DNA of 6,304 nucleotides from Methanobrevibacter sp. (GTDB taxonomy: Archaea; Methanobacteriota; Methanobacteria; Methanobacteriales; Methanobacteriaceae), in the NCBI GenBank assembly GCA_009777005.1, contig WRMT01000186.1:1-6304 (forward strand), written 5' to 3'. Made by a program: the position numbers and the translations under genes. A model generated the notes under the pieces. It saw nothing but the letters and a program-made list of their open reading frames with translations, did not search any database and was not told the DNA's origin. Below are positions 1 to 5,535 of the stretch, piece after piece; positions within the stretch are counted from its first letter, which is position 1, and the number at the start of each line of letters is the position of its first letter.

Positions 1-36
1 AACTTAGATTCATTAAATATTAATTTATAATTTTTA

Positions 37-174
37 TTTATTAAATTACATTTTAAAAATTAATATTTTAAAAAATAAAATATTTATATTACTATTTTAT
101 TAAATTAAACAATATATAATTCTTATTTATTAAATTAAATAATATTTAACTAAAATTTATTAAATTAAACAATA
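37..174. repeat. AT-rich direct repeat, 30-bp period
   Basis: A 19-bp motif TTTATTAAATTAAAYAATA occurs at 96-114, 126-144 and 156-174, exactly 30 bp apart each time. The only difference among the three copies is C or T at one position. The 11-bp spacers (115-125 and 145-155) are unrelated. Shorter matches to the first 11-12 bases lie at 37-48 and 258-269. The array sits beyond the 3' end of moeA. The composition is almost pure A+T, so some similarity is expected by chance, but the regular spacing over three long copies is not. The function is unknown. Confidence 0.6.
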
Positions 175-234
175 ATTTAAAGCAGTCATTAATTAAAAAC
201 TTTTTCTTAAGGGGAGATAACTCAAACTTTTCTT

Positions 235-286
235 CAAAAAAAATAATAAATTGAAAATTTTATTAAATTAATTATTAATTAATACA
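235..286 (-). terminator. Probable moeA transcription terminator (T-tract)
   Basis: Read on the minus strand, an uninterrupted run of eight T (plus-strand A8 at 236-243) lies about 44 nt past the moeA stop codon, within a T-rich stretch. Archaeal RNA polymerase terminates at U-tracts without needing a strong hairpin, so this is the best candidate for the end of the moeA transcript. In DNA this rich in A and T, such runs also arise by chance. Confidence 0.35.
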
Positions 287-1507
287 TTATTTATTCCAAT
301 TCATATTATCAAAGAATAAAACATCTACTAAATCACCTTTAGCTACACCTTCTTGATTTTCATCAATTATAACATAGCTATTTGCCTTGACCATAGAACG
401 GATAATTCCTGAACCTCTATTTAATATATACTTTGTGTTTTTATCATCTGAAAATGTTCTAACATAATCAGTTCTGCCTAAATTTGAAAATATCTTTAAA
501 GTAGCTATTCGTTTTTCAATTTTAGGAGCATAATCTATATTTTGCATTTTAAACAAGTATTGGCGAACTAAAGCATCAAATTGTCCCATCGCAGCTACAG
601 GATACCCTGAAAGCATGAATATTGGAGTATCATTAACAATTCCAAAACCAACTGGTTTTCCTGGTCTTAAAGCTACTCCATGAATAAGCACTTCACCAAT
701 ATCATCAACAACATCAACTACAACATCTCCTTTACTAATAGCTGTTCCTCCTGTTGTAATGACAAGGTCATAATCCTTAGCTCCATTAAAAATAGCTTCT
801 TTAACCTCATCAAAATCGTCTTGTGCATGACCAATTTCAACATCTGCTCCTGCACTTTTAATCATTGCAGAGATTGTATATTTATTAGAATTAATTGTTT
901 GAGCTTTTTTTAAATGTGGAGAAGGTTCAACCAATTCATTTCCTGTAATAATCAACTTAACCCTTGGTTTTTTATAAACTTCAACTTCACCAAAGCCAGA
1001 AGAAGCTATGAGTCCCATTTCTTGAGGTCTGATTATAAGAGAAGATGGAAGAACTTTGTCTCCTTTTTTTAAATCCTCTCCACAAAAAGCTACATTTTCA
1101 TTTGGAGTAACTTGAGAATGAATTTCTAAATCTTCTTTATTTGAAACTGTGTATTCTTCCATTAAAACAGCATTAGCTCCTTTAGGTATAGGTGCTCCAG
1201 TAGCTATTTTAATAGCTTCACCTTCCTTCACTTCTTTTGTAGAAAAATCTCCAGCTCCAATTTGATCAATTATCTTAAGATTTTTTACCACATTAGCTGA
1301 AGCTCCAAAAGTATCTTCTGCTTTAACAGCATATCCATCCATAGCTGATTTATCAAAAGGAGGAGAATCATGCAACGAATATATTTCCTTAGTTAAAACT
1401 CGCAGGTAAGAATCTTCAAGATTTATAACCTCAGTTTCCATGATTTTTTGATTTTCCTTTAAAATAGCTAAGCTTTCTGATAAGGGAATTAGTTCTGATA
1501 AAAACAT
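287..1507 (-). CDS. moeA: Molybdopterin molybdenumtransferase MoeA
   Basis: This cytosolic enzyme inserts molybdate (or tungstate) into adenylylated molybdopterin, releasing AMP, to make the molybdenum cofactor. Methanogens need that cofactor for formylmethanofuran dehydrogenase and formate dehydrogenase. The 406 residues match the usual full length of about 400. The N-terminal MoeA domain (about 1-165) carries PPFDKSAMDGYAV at 49-61 and IATGAPIPKGANAVLMEE at 101-118. The MogA-like MPT-binding domain (about 180-320) carries ITGNELV at 187-193, TINSNKYTI at 204-212, TTGGTAISKGD at 251-261, RPGKPVGFG at 281-289 and LSGYPVAA at 299-306. The C-terminal beta domain follows (about 328-403). LSGYPV replaces the LPGNPV of E. 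coli MoeA. The ATG start has a weak AGGCG five bases upstream. The gene stands alone, with non-coding DNA on both sides. Archaea often carry two moeA paralogues; which one this is cannot be told from the window. Identification is secure; the choice of metal is not. Confidence 0.95.
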   Translation of the reverse strand: MFLSELIPLSESLAILKENQKIMETEVINLEDSYLRVLTKEIYSLHDSPPFDKSAMDGYAVKAEDTFGASANVVKNLKIIDQIGAGDFSTKEVKEGEAIKIATGAPIPKGANAVLMEEYTVSNKEDLEIHSQVTPNENVAFCGEDLKKGDKVLPSSLIIRPQEMGLIASSGFGEVEVYKKPRVKLIITGNELVEPSPHLKKAQTINSNKYTISAMIKSAGADVEIGHAQDDFDEVKEAIFNGAKDYDLVITTGGTAISKGDVVVDVVDDIGEVLIHGVALRPGKPVGFGIVNDTPIFMLSGYPVAAMGQFDALVRQYLFKMQNIDYAPKIEKRIATLKIFSNLGRTDYVRTFSDDKNTKYILNRGSGIIRSMVKANSYVIIDENQEGVAKGDLVDVLFFDNMNWNK

Positions 1508-1588
1508 AAAAACGCCTAAAATAACAATAATATAACGATTACCAATAACACTAATAAAATAACATCAACTAACAACATTGATTAATTT

Positions 1589-1681
1589 TAATATTTCTAA
1601 TTCACAAAAACTAATATTCCTAATTCACAAAAACTTAATATTCCTAATTCACAAAAACTAATATTCCTAATTTACAAAAAT
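1589..1681. repeat. Four 23-bp tandem repeats upstream of moeA
   Basis: Copies lie at 1589-1611, 1612-1634, 1636-1658 and 1659-1681, with one extra T at 1635. Each is TAATATTYCTAATT followed by YACAAAAAC. Copies 2 and 3 are identical, copy 1 differs at one base, and copy 4 differs at two (TTTAC for TTCAC, and its last base). A partial fifth copy, TTCACAAAAACTA, lies 73 bp further on at 1754-1766. The array ends 82 bp from the moeA start codon, a position suited to regulator binding sites or to a repeated leader segment. No function is known to me. Confidence 0.85.
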
Positions 1682-1839
1682 ATGGGAAAAATGCAGCTAA
1701 ACAAAAATGTCAATAGCTTTTTTTGATTGAAAATTTTCTTAATTGATTACATTTTCACAAAAACTAGCTTTTGAAACTTTCATTTGTTATAATACTATGA
1801 CAATATATATCTATTAAGAATTTAGAATAAGTATTGAAA

Positions 1840-1864
1840 TTCCCACCTAAATGGATTTTGGGGA
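1840..1864 (+). repeat. Small inverted repeat TTCCCA / TGGGGA
   Basis: TTCCCA at 1840-1845 can pair with TGGGGA at 1859-1864 around a 13-base loop, with one G-U pair. It would fold as plus-strand RNA but have a mismatch as minus-strand RNA. It stands out because it is a G/C patch in an A+T desert. An AATATATAT run at 1802-1810 lies about 30 bp upstream. It could be part of a small plus-strand transcript, or a chance stem. Confidence 0.3.
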
Positions 1865-1879
1865 GAAATAAACAACAAT

Positions 1880-1908
1880 AGAAAAAAATTAGAAAAAAAT
1901 TAAAAATA
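1880..1908 (-). terminator. Probable terminator of the small membrane protein gene (tandem T-tracts)
   Basis: On the plus strand the 11-mer AGAAAAAAATT is repeated twice in tandem (1880-1890 and 1891-1901) and is followed by another A-run. On the minus strand this gives two T7 tracts and a T5 tract, about 75-100 nt past the stop codon of the gene that ends at 1982. Consecutive U-tracts are the usual archaeal intrinsic termination signal. Confidence 0.45.
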
Positions 1909-1981
1909 AGAGAAAGTTTATGAACTAATACAAATTAGCATAAAGGATAGTATTTTTAATCAAGTACATTAAAACTTTAAA

Positions 1982-2314
1982 TCAAGAATTAACGTTTACA
2001 GTCCCATTCATAGCATTCACATTATAAGACTTATTTAATGTAGTATTTTCCATGTAAATAGTTGCATTTACCGTGTAAATCTTGTTATTATTAAGCTTGG
2101 AAAAAAAATCTTCCACAAAATTGTTTGTATTTGAAGATGTATTTAGGAACTGAATTTCATGCTCAGTTTCATTGTATTCTTTTTGAATATATTGACCTAC
2201 TAGTGCTTTAGCTTCAACTTCACTTGATCCCCAATGTTCAACAAATGCGAAAGAAACAATTCCCACTAATACTATGTAAATTATTAAGACTTCAATTATT
2301 ATTTTTTTATTCAT
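1982..2314 (-). CDS. Small membrane-anchored, sequon-rich surface protein of unknown function
   Basis: I do not recognise the family. The product is 110 residues from the ATG at 2314. A frame-compatible GTG at 2329 would add five, but TAGTGGAAG around it looks more like the ribosome binding site, and a TATA box near 2361 puts the transcript start at about 2335, favouring the ATG. Counting from the ATG, a positively charged start (MNKK) leads into a hydrophobic segment at about residues 4-25, which could be a signal anchor or a signal peptide. The remaining 85 residues are polar, Asn/Thr/Ser-rich and presumably outside the cell. They hold six N-X-S/T sequons: NET, NTS, NAT, NTT, NKS and NGT. 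The C-terminus (YTVNATIY...SYNVNAMNGTVNV) has the alternating pattern of a PepSY-like beta sheet; that likeness is only suggestive. It appears to be monocistronic. Confidence 0.75.
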   Translation of the reverse strand: MNKKIIIEVLIIYIVLVGIVSFAFVEHWGSSEVEAKALVGQYIQKEYNETEHEIQFLNTSSNTNNFVEDFFSKLNNNKIYTVNATIYMENTTLNKSYNVNAMNGTVNVNS

Positions 2315-2353
2315 AACTTTAACTTCCACTAATTTAATACAAATAGTTTTCAG

Positions 2354-2370
2354 TCTTTTTATATTTTATT
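2354..2370 (-). promoter_or_regulatory. TATA-box promoter of the small membrane protein gene
   Basis: Read on the minus strand, AAAATATAAAAAG lies at about 2367-2355, preceded by A-rich DNA where a BRE would sit. Archaeal transcription starts about 25 bp downstream of the box centre, which predicts a start near 2335. That gives a leader of about 20 nt to the ATG at 2314, enough for a ribosome binding site, but only about 5 nt to the GTG at 2329. Confidence 0.45.
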
Positions 2371-2764
2371 TTCATTTATAAATAATATTAAAGATTATTC
2401 CATAAATAATTTGTGTAAACAAATAAAATGGAAACCTCTTTATTTTCAATAAATATTCTTTTTTAAATATTTTTTTAAATAAAAGAATTATTTCTTCTAG
2501 ATGCACCCTGATAAAAATAATGGAAATTTTATTTTATAAATTAAATAAAGGATAATTTTTTAAAATAATTATAAAATAAGTTTTTATAAACTTTAATTTT
2601 CTTTTAATTAAGATTATTATTCTTTATTCATTATTAAAACTAGAATAATTAATTTAAAATTTTCTTGAATTTAGAGATTTTTAAAATTAAATAAGCGAGT
2701 TAATAATTATTATTCTTATTAAATCCTTATTAAAAAATTCATAATATTTAATATAATTTAAAAA

Positions 2765-2774
2765 TTTATATAAA
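2765..2774. promoter_or_regulatory. Orphan consensus TATA box TTTATATAAA
   Basis: TTTATATAAA matches the archaeal TATA-box consensus and is self-complementary, so it could fire either way. It is not placed to serve any recognised gene. A plus-strand start about 25 bp downstream (near 2795) would produce RNA that includes the hairpin at 2848-2886. In such AT-rich DNA a chance match is quite possible. Confidence 0.25.
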
Positions 2775-2847
2775 CATTTTAATTATTAATTAAATAAAAA
2801 TAATTCACTAATTACTTAAATTAGCTATTAAACTCACATGAAATTCA

Positions 2848-2886
2848 TCTATGACTGAAATACTTCATTAAAGATTCAGTCATAGA
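2848..2886. repeat. Perfect 12-bp inverted repeat with 15-base loop
   Basis: TCTATGACTGAA at 2848-2859 is the exact reverse complement of TTCAGTCATAGA at 2875-2886. The loop, 2860-2874, is ATACTTCATTAAAGA. The arms are richer in G+C than the surrounding hundreds of bases, so chance alone is unlikely to produce them. No T-tract follows immediately on either strand, which argues against a plain terminator. It could be the stem of a small RNA, a regulator's binding site or a mobile-element remnant; the sequence does not decide. Confidence 0.75.
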
Positions 2887-3006
2887 ATTCTTTCAAATCA
2901 AAGTTAAATTATATTAAATTATTTAAAATAAATTAATTATTAAAAATACAGATAATAAAAATTATGATTAAAAAATATTATTTTTATTACAATAATCTTA
3001 ATTTTT

Positions 3007-3089
3007 AATTAAAAGAAAGATAATAACTAACTTAGGATAATAAATAATTAAAAGAAGATAATAAATAATTAACTAAATAATTATTATCT
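3007..3089 (-). terminator. Repeat-containing 3' region of purL with possible terminator hairpin
   Basis: The 16-mer GATAATAAATAATTAA occurs at 3036-3051 and 3057-3072, a 21-bp period. The string AATTAAAAGAA(A)GATAATAA occurs at 3007-3026 and 3046-3064. AGATAATAA at 3056-3064 and TTATTATCT at 3081-3089 form a 9-bp inverted repeat starting 10 nt past the purL stop. On the minus strand it is followed by TTCTTTTAATT and further T-rich sequence. This may end the purL transcript; the stem is purely A-T apart from one pair and therefore weak. Confidence 0.35.
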
Positions 3090-3098
3090 AAAGTGAAA

Positions 3099-5288
3099 TT
3101 AAGCCATAAATTTACCAATTACTCCTTCATAAATGTTTTTTAAATCTTCAACAGCTAATTCAACATTGTTGAATTTAAGAGTATTTCCTTTGACTTCCCC
3201 TATACAAGCACAAGGAGCATCAATAGTATTTAAAACATTCTCCAAAGCATCAGGTTTCACTGTAACTATATATCTTCCATGGCTCTCTGAAAACAGTGAA
3301 TTATTATCACTTATTTCATTTCCATCAGTAGGAATATTTGATAAATCCACTTCAACACCAAAACTACTTGAAATTGCCATTTCAGCTAAAGCAATAGCTA
3401 TTCCCCCAGCAGAACAATCATGAACAGCAGTTATATCGTTTTCACTAGCTTCAAATTCTCCCTTATCTTTATCTATAATATTTAAAATAGATTTTGCTGA
3501 TTGAATTTCCTCATCTATTCTGATTTTTGGAGCATTTCCTTGTTCTAAGCTATGGACAGTTCTATGGTACTCAGACCCATCAACTTCATTATAAGTTTTT
3601 CCAACAACTATGATTTTATCTCCTTCACCTTTAAAATTCATTGTTCTAATGTTATTAATATTAACTACACCAACAACACCAACAACAGGAGAAGGATTTA
3701 TTTTTATACCTTCTGTTTCATTGTAAAAGCTTACATTACCACTTATTACTGGAGTCTTAAATTCACGTGCTAAATCAGCCATTCCTTCAACACATTGTTT
3801 AAAAGACATGAGTATCTCTGGATTTTCTGGATTTCCAAAGTTCAAACAATCTACAACAGCTAAAGGTTCTGCTCCCATAGATACTACATTACGAATAGCT
3901 TCTGCAACTGATCCTGCACCTCCATCATAGGGAGATAGCTTTGTATGAACAGTATTACAATCACAACTTAGTGCAATAGCTGTTTCCTCGTCAATAGCTA
4001 AAATTGCTCCATCATCTCCTGGTTTAACAATTGTTCTATTTTGAGCTTCACTGTCAAATTGTTTATAAGCCCATTTTTTACTAGCTATATTTGGAGAAGA
4101 TAGTATTTTCAATATTGATTCATCAATAGGAGGATCTTGAACTTTAACATATTTTTCTTGTGTTTTTGGGGCTTTCATCTCACGATCTATATATGGAGGA
4201 TCTGCAAGTAAGTTTGCAGGAACACTAGCTATTATTTTATCATTCTCATCATTTGTATTATCTTCTATCACCATTAACTCAGTATCAGTAACTTCTCCAA
4301 TTATAGCTGAAGATATTTCATGTTTTTTACAAATAGCTATTGCTTTATCAGCATCTTTTGGATTTATTACAAAAACCATTCTCTCTTGAGACTCTGAAAG
4401 CATTATTTCATAGGGAGTCATTCCCTCTTCCCTGAGAGGAACAGAATTTAAATCTACAATAGCCCCATTTCCACATTTATCCACCAACTCTGAGATACAA
4501 CAAGTTAATCCTCCACCACCAAGGTCCTTTACACCTGAAACATTAAGACTTTCCAATATTTCAAACGAAGCATCTAAAACTTTTTTCTTAGTAATTGAAT
4601 CTCCAATTGCAACAGCTGAGCTATCTTCACTTTCAGCATCTGTAGATAATTCTTCAGAAGCAAATGTAACACCATGAATCCCATCTCTTCCTGTTTTACC
4701 TCCCATGAGCAAAAATACATCTGCAACATTAGGAGCTATTCCTTTATATATTTTATCTCTTTCAACTAAGCCAGCAGCCATTACATTAACAAGAGGGTTA
4801 GCTCTAAATGATTCATCAAATTCAATCTCTCCTCCAACAGTTGGAACACCAACATTAGCTCCATAGTCAGCTGCCCCCTTAACCATGTGTTCAAATAAAT
4901 ACCTTGATCTTTCATCTTCAAGTGGTCCTAAACGGAGACTATCAAGAACAGCTATTGGCATAGCACCCATTGAAATAATGTCTCTAAGTATTCCTCCAAC
5001 CCCAGTTCCAGATCCATTGTATGGTTCAATAGCTGAAGGGTGATTGTGACTTTCCATAGCTATTGCAAGAGCATACTTTTCTGTAATAGCTACTATTCCA
5101 GCATCATCACCTGGCCCCATTATAATATTTTCCCCTTCAGTTGGAAAAAGACCAAGAATTGATCTACTACTTTTATATGAACAGTGTTCAGAAAACATTA
5201 CATCTAACATCTCTTCTTCAAGTTCATTAGGTTTTCTACCAAGTTTTCCGCTTATATACTCCATTTCAGAATCTTCTAACATTTTCAC
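3099..5288 (-). CDS. purL: Phosphoribosylformylglycinamidine synthase subunit PurL (FGAM synthase)
   Basis: PurL converts FGAR, ATP and glutamine-derived ammonia to FGAM, the fourth step of de novo purine synthesis, in a cytosolic complex with PurS and PurQ. This is the small-type PurL of archaea and Gram-positive bacteria: 729 residues, close to the B. subtilis length, without the fused glutaminase domain of the large form. The two tandem AIRS-like halves are visible. The first has SEHCSYKSSR (33-42, with the conserved His), GPGDDAG (58-64), ESHNHPSAIEPYNGSGTGVGG (79-99), GGKTGRDGIHG (196-206), DLGGGGL (255-261) and LSESQERM (297-304). The second has KPGDDGAI (422-429), SPYDGGAGSVAEAIRN (452-467), SGNVSFYNET (516-525), HDCSAGGIAIALAEM (623-637) and FSESHGRYIV (666-675). 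The frame can start at GTG 5288 or ATG 5282; GGAG at 5293-5296 is 4 or 10 bases away, so both are possible. purS and purQ must lie elsewhere. Confidence 0.97.
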   Translation of the reverse strand: MKMLEDSEMEYISGKLGRKPNELEEEMLDVMFSEHCSYKSSRSILGLFPTEGENIIMGPGDDAGIVAITEKYALAIAMESHNHPSAIEPYNGSGTGVGGILRDIISMGAMPIAVLDSLRLGPLEDERSRYLFEHMVKGAADYGANVGVPTVGGEIEFDESFRANPLVNVMAAGLVERDKIYKGIAPNVADVFLLMGGKTGRDGIHGVTFASEELSTDAESEDSSAVAIGDSITKKKVLDASFEILESLNVSGVKDLGGGGLTCCISELVDKCGNGAIVDLNSVPLREEGMTPYEIMLSESQERMVFVINPKDADKAIAICKKHEISSAIIGEVTDTELMVIEDNTNDENDKIIASVPANLLADPPYIDREMKAPKTQEKYVKVQDPPIDESILKILSSPNIASKKWAYKQFDSEAQNRTIVKPGDDGAILAIDEETAIALSCDCNTVHTKLSPYDGGAGSVAEAIRNVVSMGAEPLAVVDCLNFGNPENPEILMSFKQCVEGMADLAREFKTPVISGNVSFYNETEGIKINPSPVVGVVGVVNINNIRTMNFKGEGDKIIVVGKTYNEVDGSEYHRTVHSLEQGNAPKIRIDEEIQSAKSILNIIDKDKGEFEASENDITAVHDCSAGGIAIALAEMAISSSFGVEVDLSNIPTDGNEISDNNSLFSESHGRYIVTVKPDALENVLNTIDAPCACIGEVKGNTLKFNNVELAVEDLKNIYEGVIGKFMA

Positions 5289-5535
5289 ACTTCTCCAAAA
5301 AAATGATATTGCGAATAGATAAGAATTATTACTACTTTAAGATATGAATATGCATATACAAATAAGTAATTATTTTTCTACCACTTTCTTAAAATATTTA
5401 TTGAATTTTTTTAATTTTTTTTTAATTTTTTTAAATAATTAAAGGGGATTATGATAAATTTTTAAAAATTAATTAAAAAAAAAAAAACTATTTAATAATA
5501 TAAATAAATAGTAATTATAAAGATTAAGTGATTAT
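5289..5535. promoter_or_regulatory. Divergent intergenic region between purL and the zinc-ribbon gene
   Basis: On the minus strand, TGTATATGCATATTC near 5346-5360 is a plausible purL TATA region. It would put the transcript start near 5330 and give a leader of about 40-50 nt ending in GGAG (5293-5296). On the plus strand, TAATATAAATAA at 5496-5507 is a good TATA box for the gene starting at 5536, with a predicted start in the low 5520s. Between them lie three T-tracts (T7 at 5406-5412, T9 at 5415-5423, T7 at 5426-5432), an isolated GGGGATT (5444-5450) and an A13 run (5475-5487). Such homopolymer tracts stiffen or bend DNA. Confidence 0.45.

Larger units (their letters stand above)
1508..1981. 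other. 474-bp intergenic region between moeA and the small membrane protein gene
   Basis: No credible gene is visible on either strand. From the moeA side, the region contains a TTATATTATT TATA-like element on the minus strand near 1525-1534, the 23-bp tandem array at 1589-1681, and an isolated partial copy (TTCACAAAAACTA) at 1754-1766. The palindrome GAAAATTTTC follows at 1729-1738. A TATA-like run lies at 1802-1810, a small inverted repeat at 1840-1864, and T-tracts on the minus strand at 1882-1899. If moeA uses a TATA element near 1530, its leader is almost absent. If it uses the one near 1801-1811, the repeats would lie inside a leader of roughly 270 nt. Confidence 0.6.
2330..3098. other. 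769-bp gene-free intergenic region
   Basis: No open frame with a plausible start and ribosome binding site is seen here on either strand, and stop codons are dense in all frames. Identifiable elements are the promoter near 2361, an imperfect inverted repeat ATTCTTTT/AAAAGAAT at 2455-2462 and 2481-2488, and a small perfect hairpin AAGTTT-TTAT-AAACTT at 2578-2593. A consensus TATA box lies at 2765-2774, the 12-bp inverted repeat at 2848-2886, and direct repeats with a hairpin just past the purL stop at 3007-3089. A less A/T-rich patch, CTAGATGCACCCTGAT, at 2497-2512 has no explanation. Confidence 0.6.

Noticed and set aside
96..174. CRISPR array
   Set aside because: The repeats are only 19 bp with 11-bp spacers and nearly pure A+T. 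CRISPR spacers are about 30 bp or more, and no cas gene is present.
680..913. 77-codon open frame on the plus strand inside moeA
   Set aside because: It is antisense to conserved MoeA motifs and its product is low-complexity Asn/Ile/Cys-rich, typical of a reverse-frame shadow. No ribosome binding site was seen.
1589..1681. CRISPR array or iterons of a replication origin
   Set aside because: The units are directly adjacent without spacers, and no replication gene (cdc6/orc1 or rep) lies nearby.
2315..2329. GTG at 2329 as start of the small membrane protein
   Set aside because: The predicted transcript start would leave almost no leader, and the GTGGAAG there suits a ribosome binding site for the ATG at 2314. 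It is not fully excluded.
2490..2520. C/D box small RNA suggested by CTGA at 2508-2511 in a G+C-richer patch
   Set aside because: No matching C box (RTGATGA) is found at a suitable distance on the same strand.
2848..2886. Simple intrinsic terminator
   Set aside because: No T-tract follows either arm closely, and no gene ends nearby on the plus strand. The purL stop is over 200 bp away.
3133..3423. 96-codon open frame on the plus strand inside purL
   Set aside because: It is antisense to the conserved C-terminal part of PurL, with no recognisable domain.
3552..3773. 73-codon open frame on the plus strand inside purL
   Set aside because: It is antisense to PurL, with a low-complexity product and no ribosome binding site.
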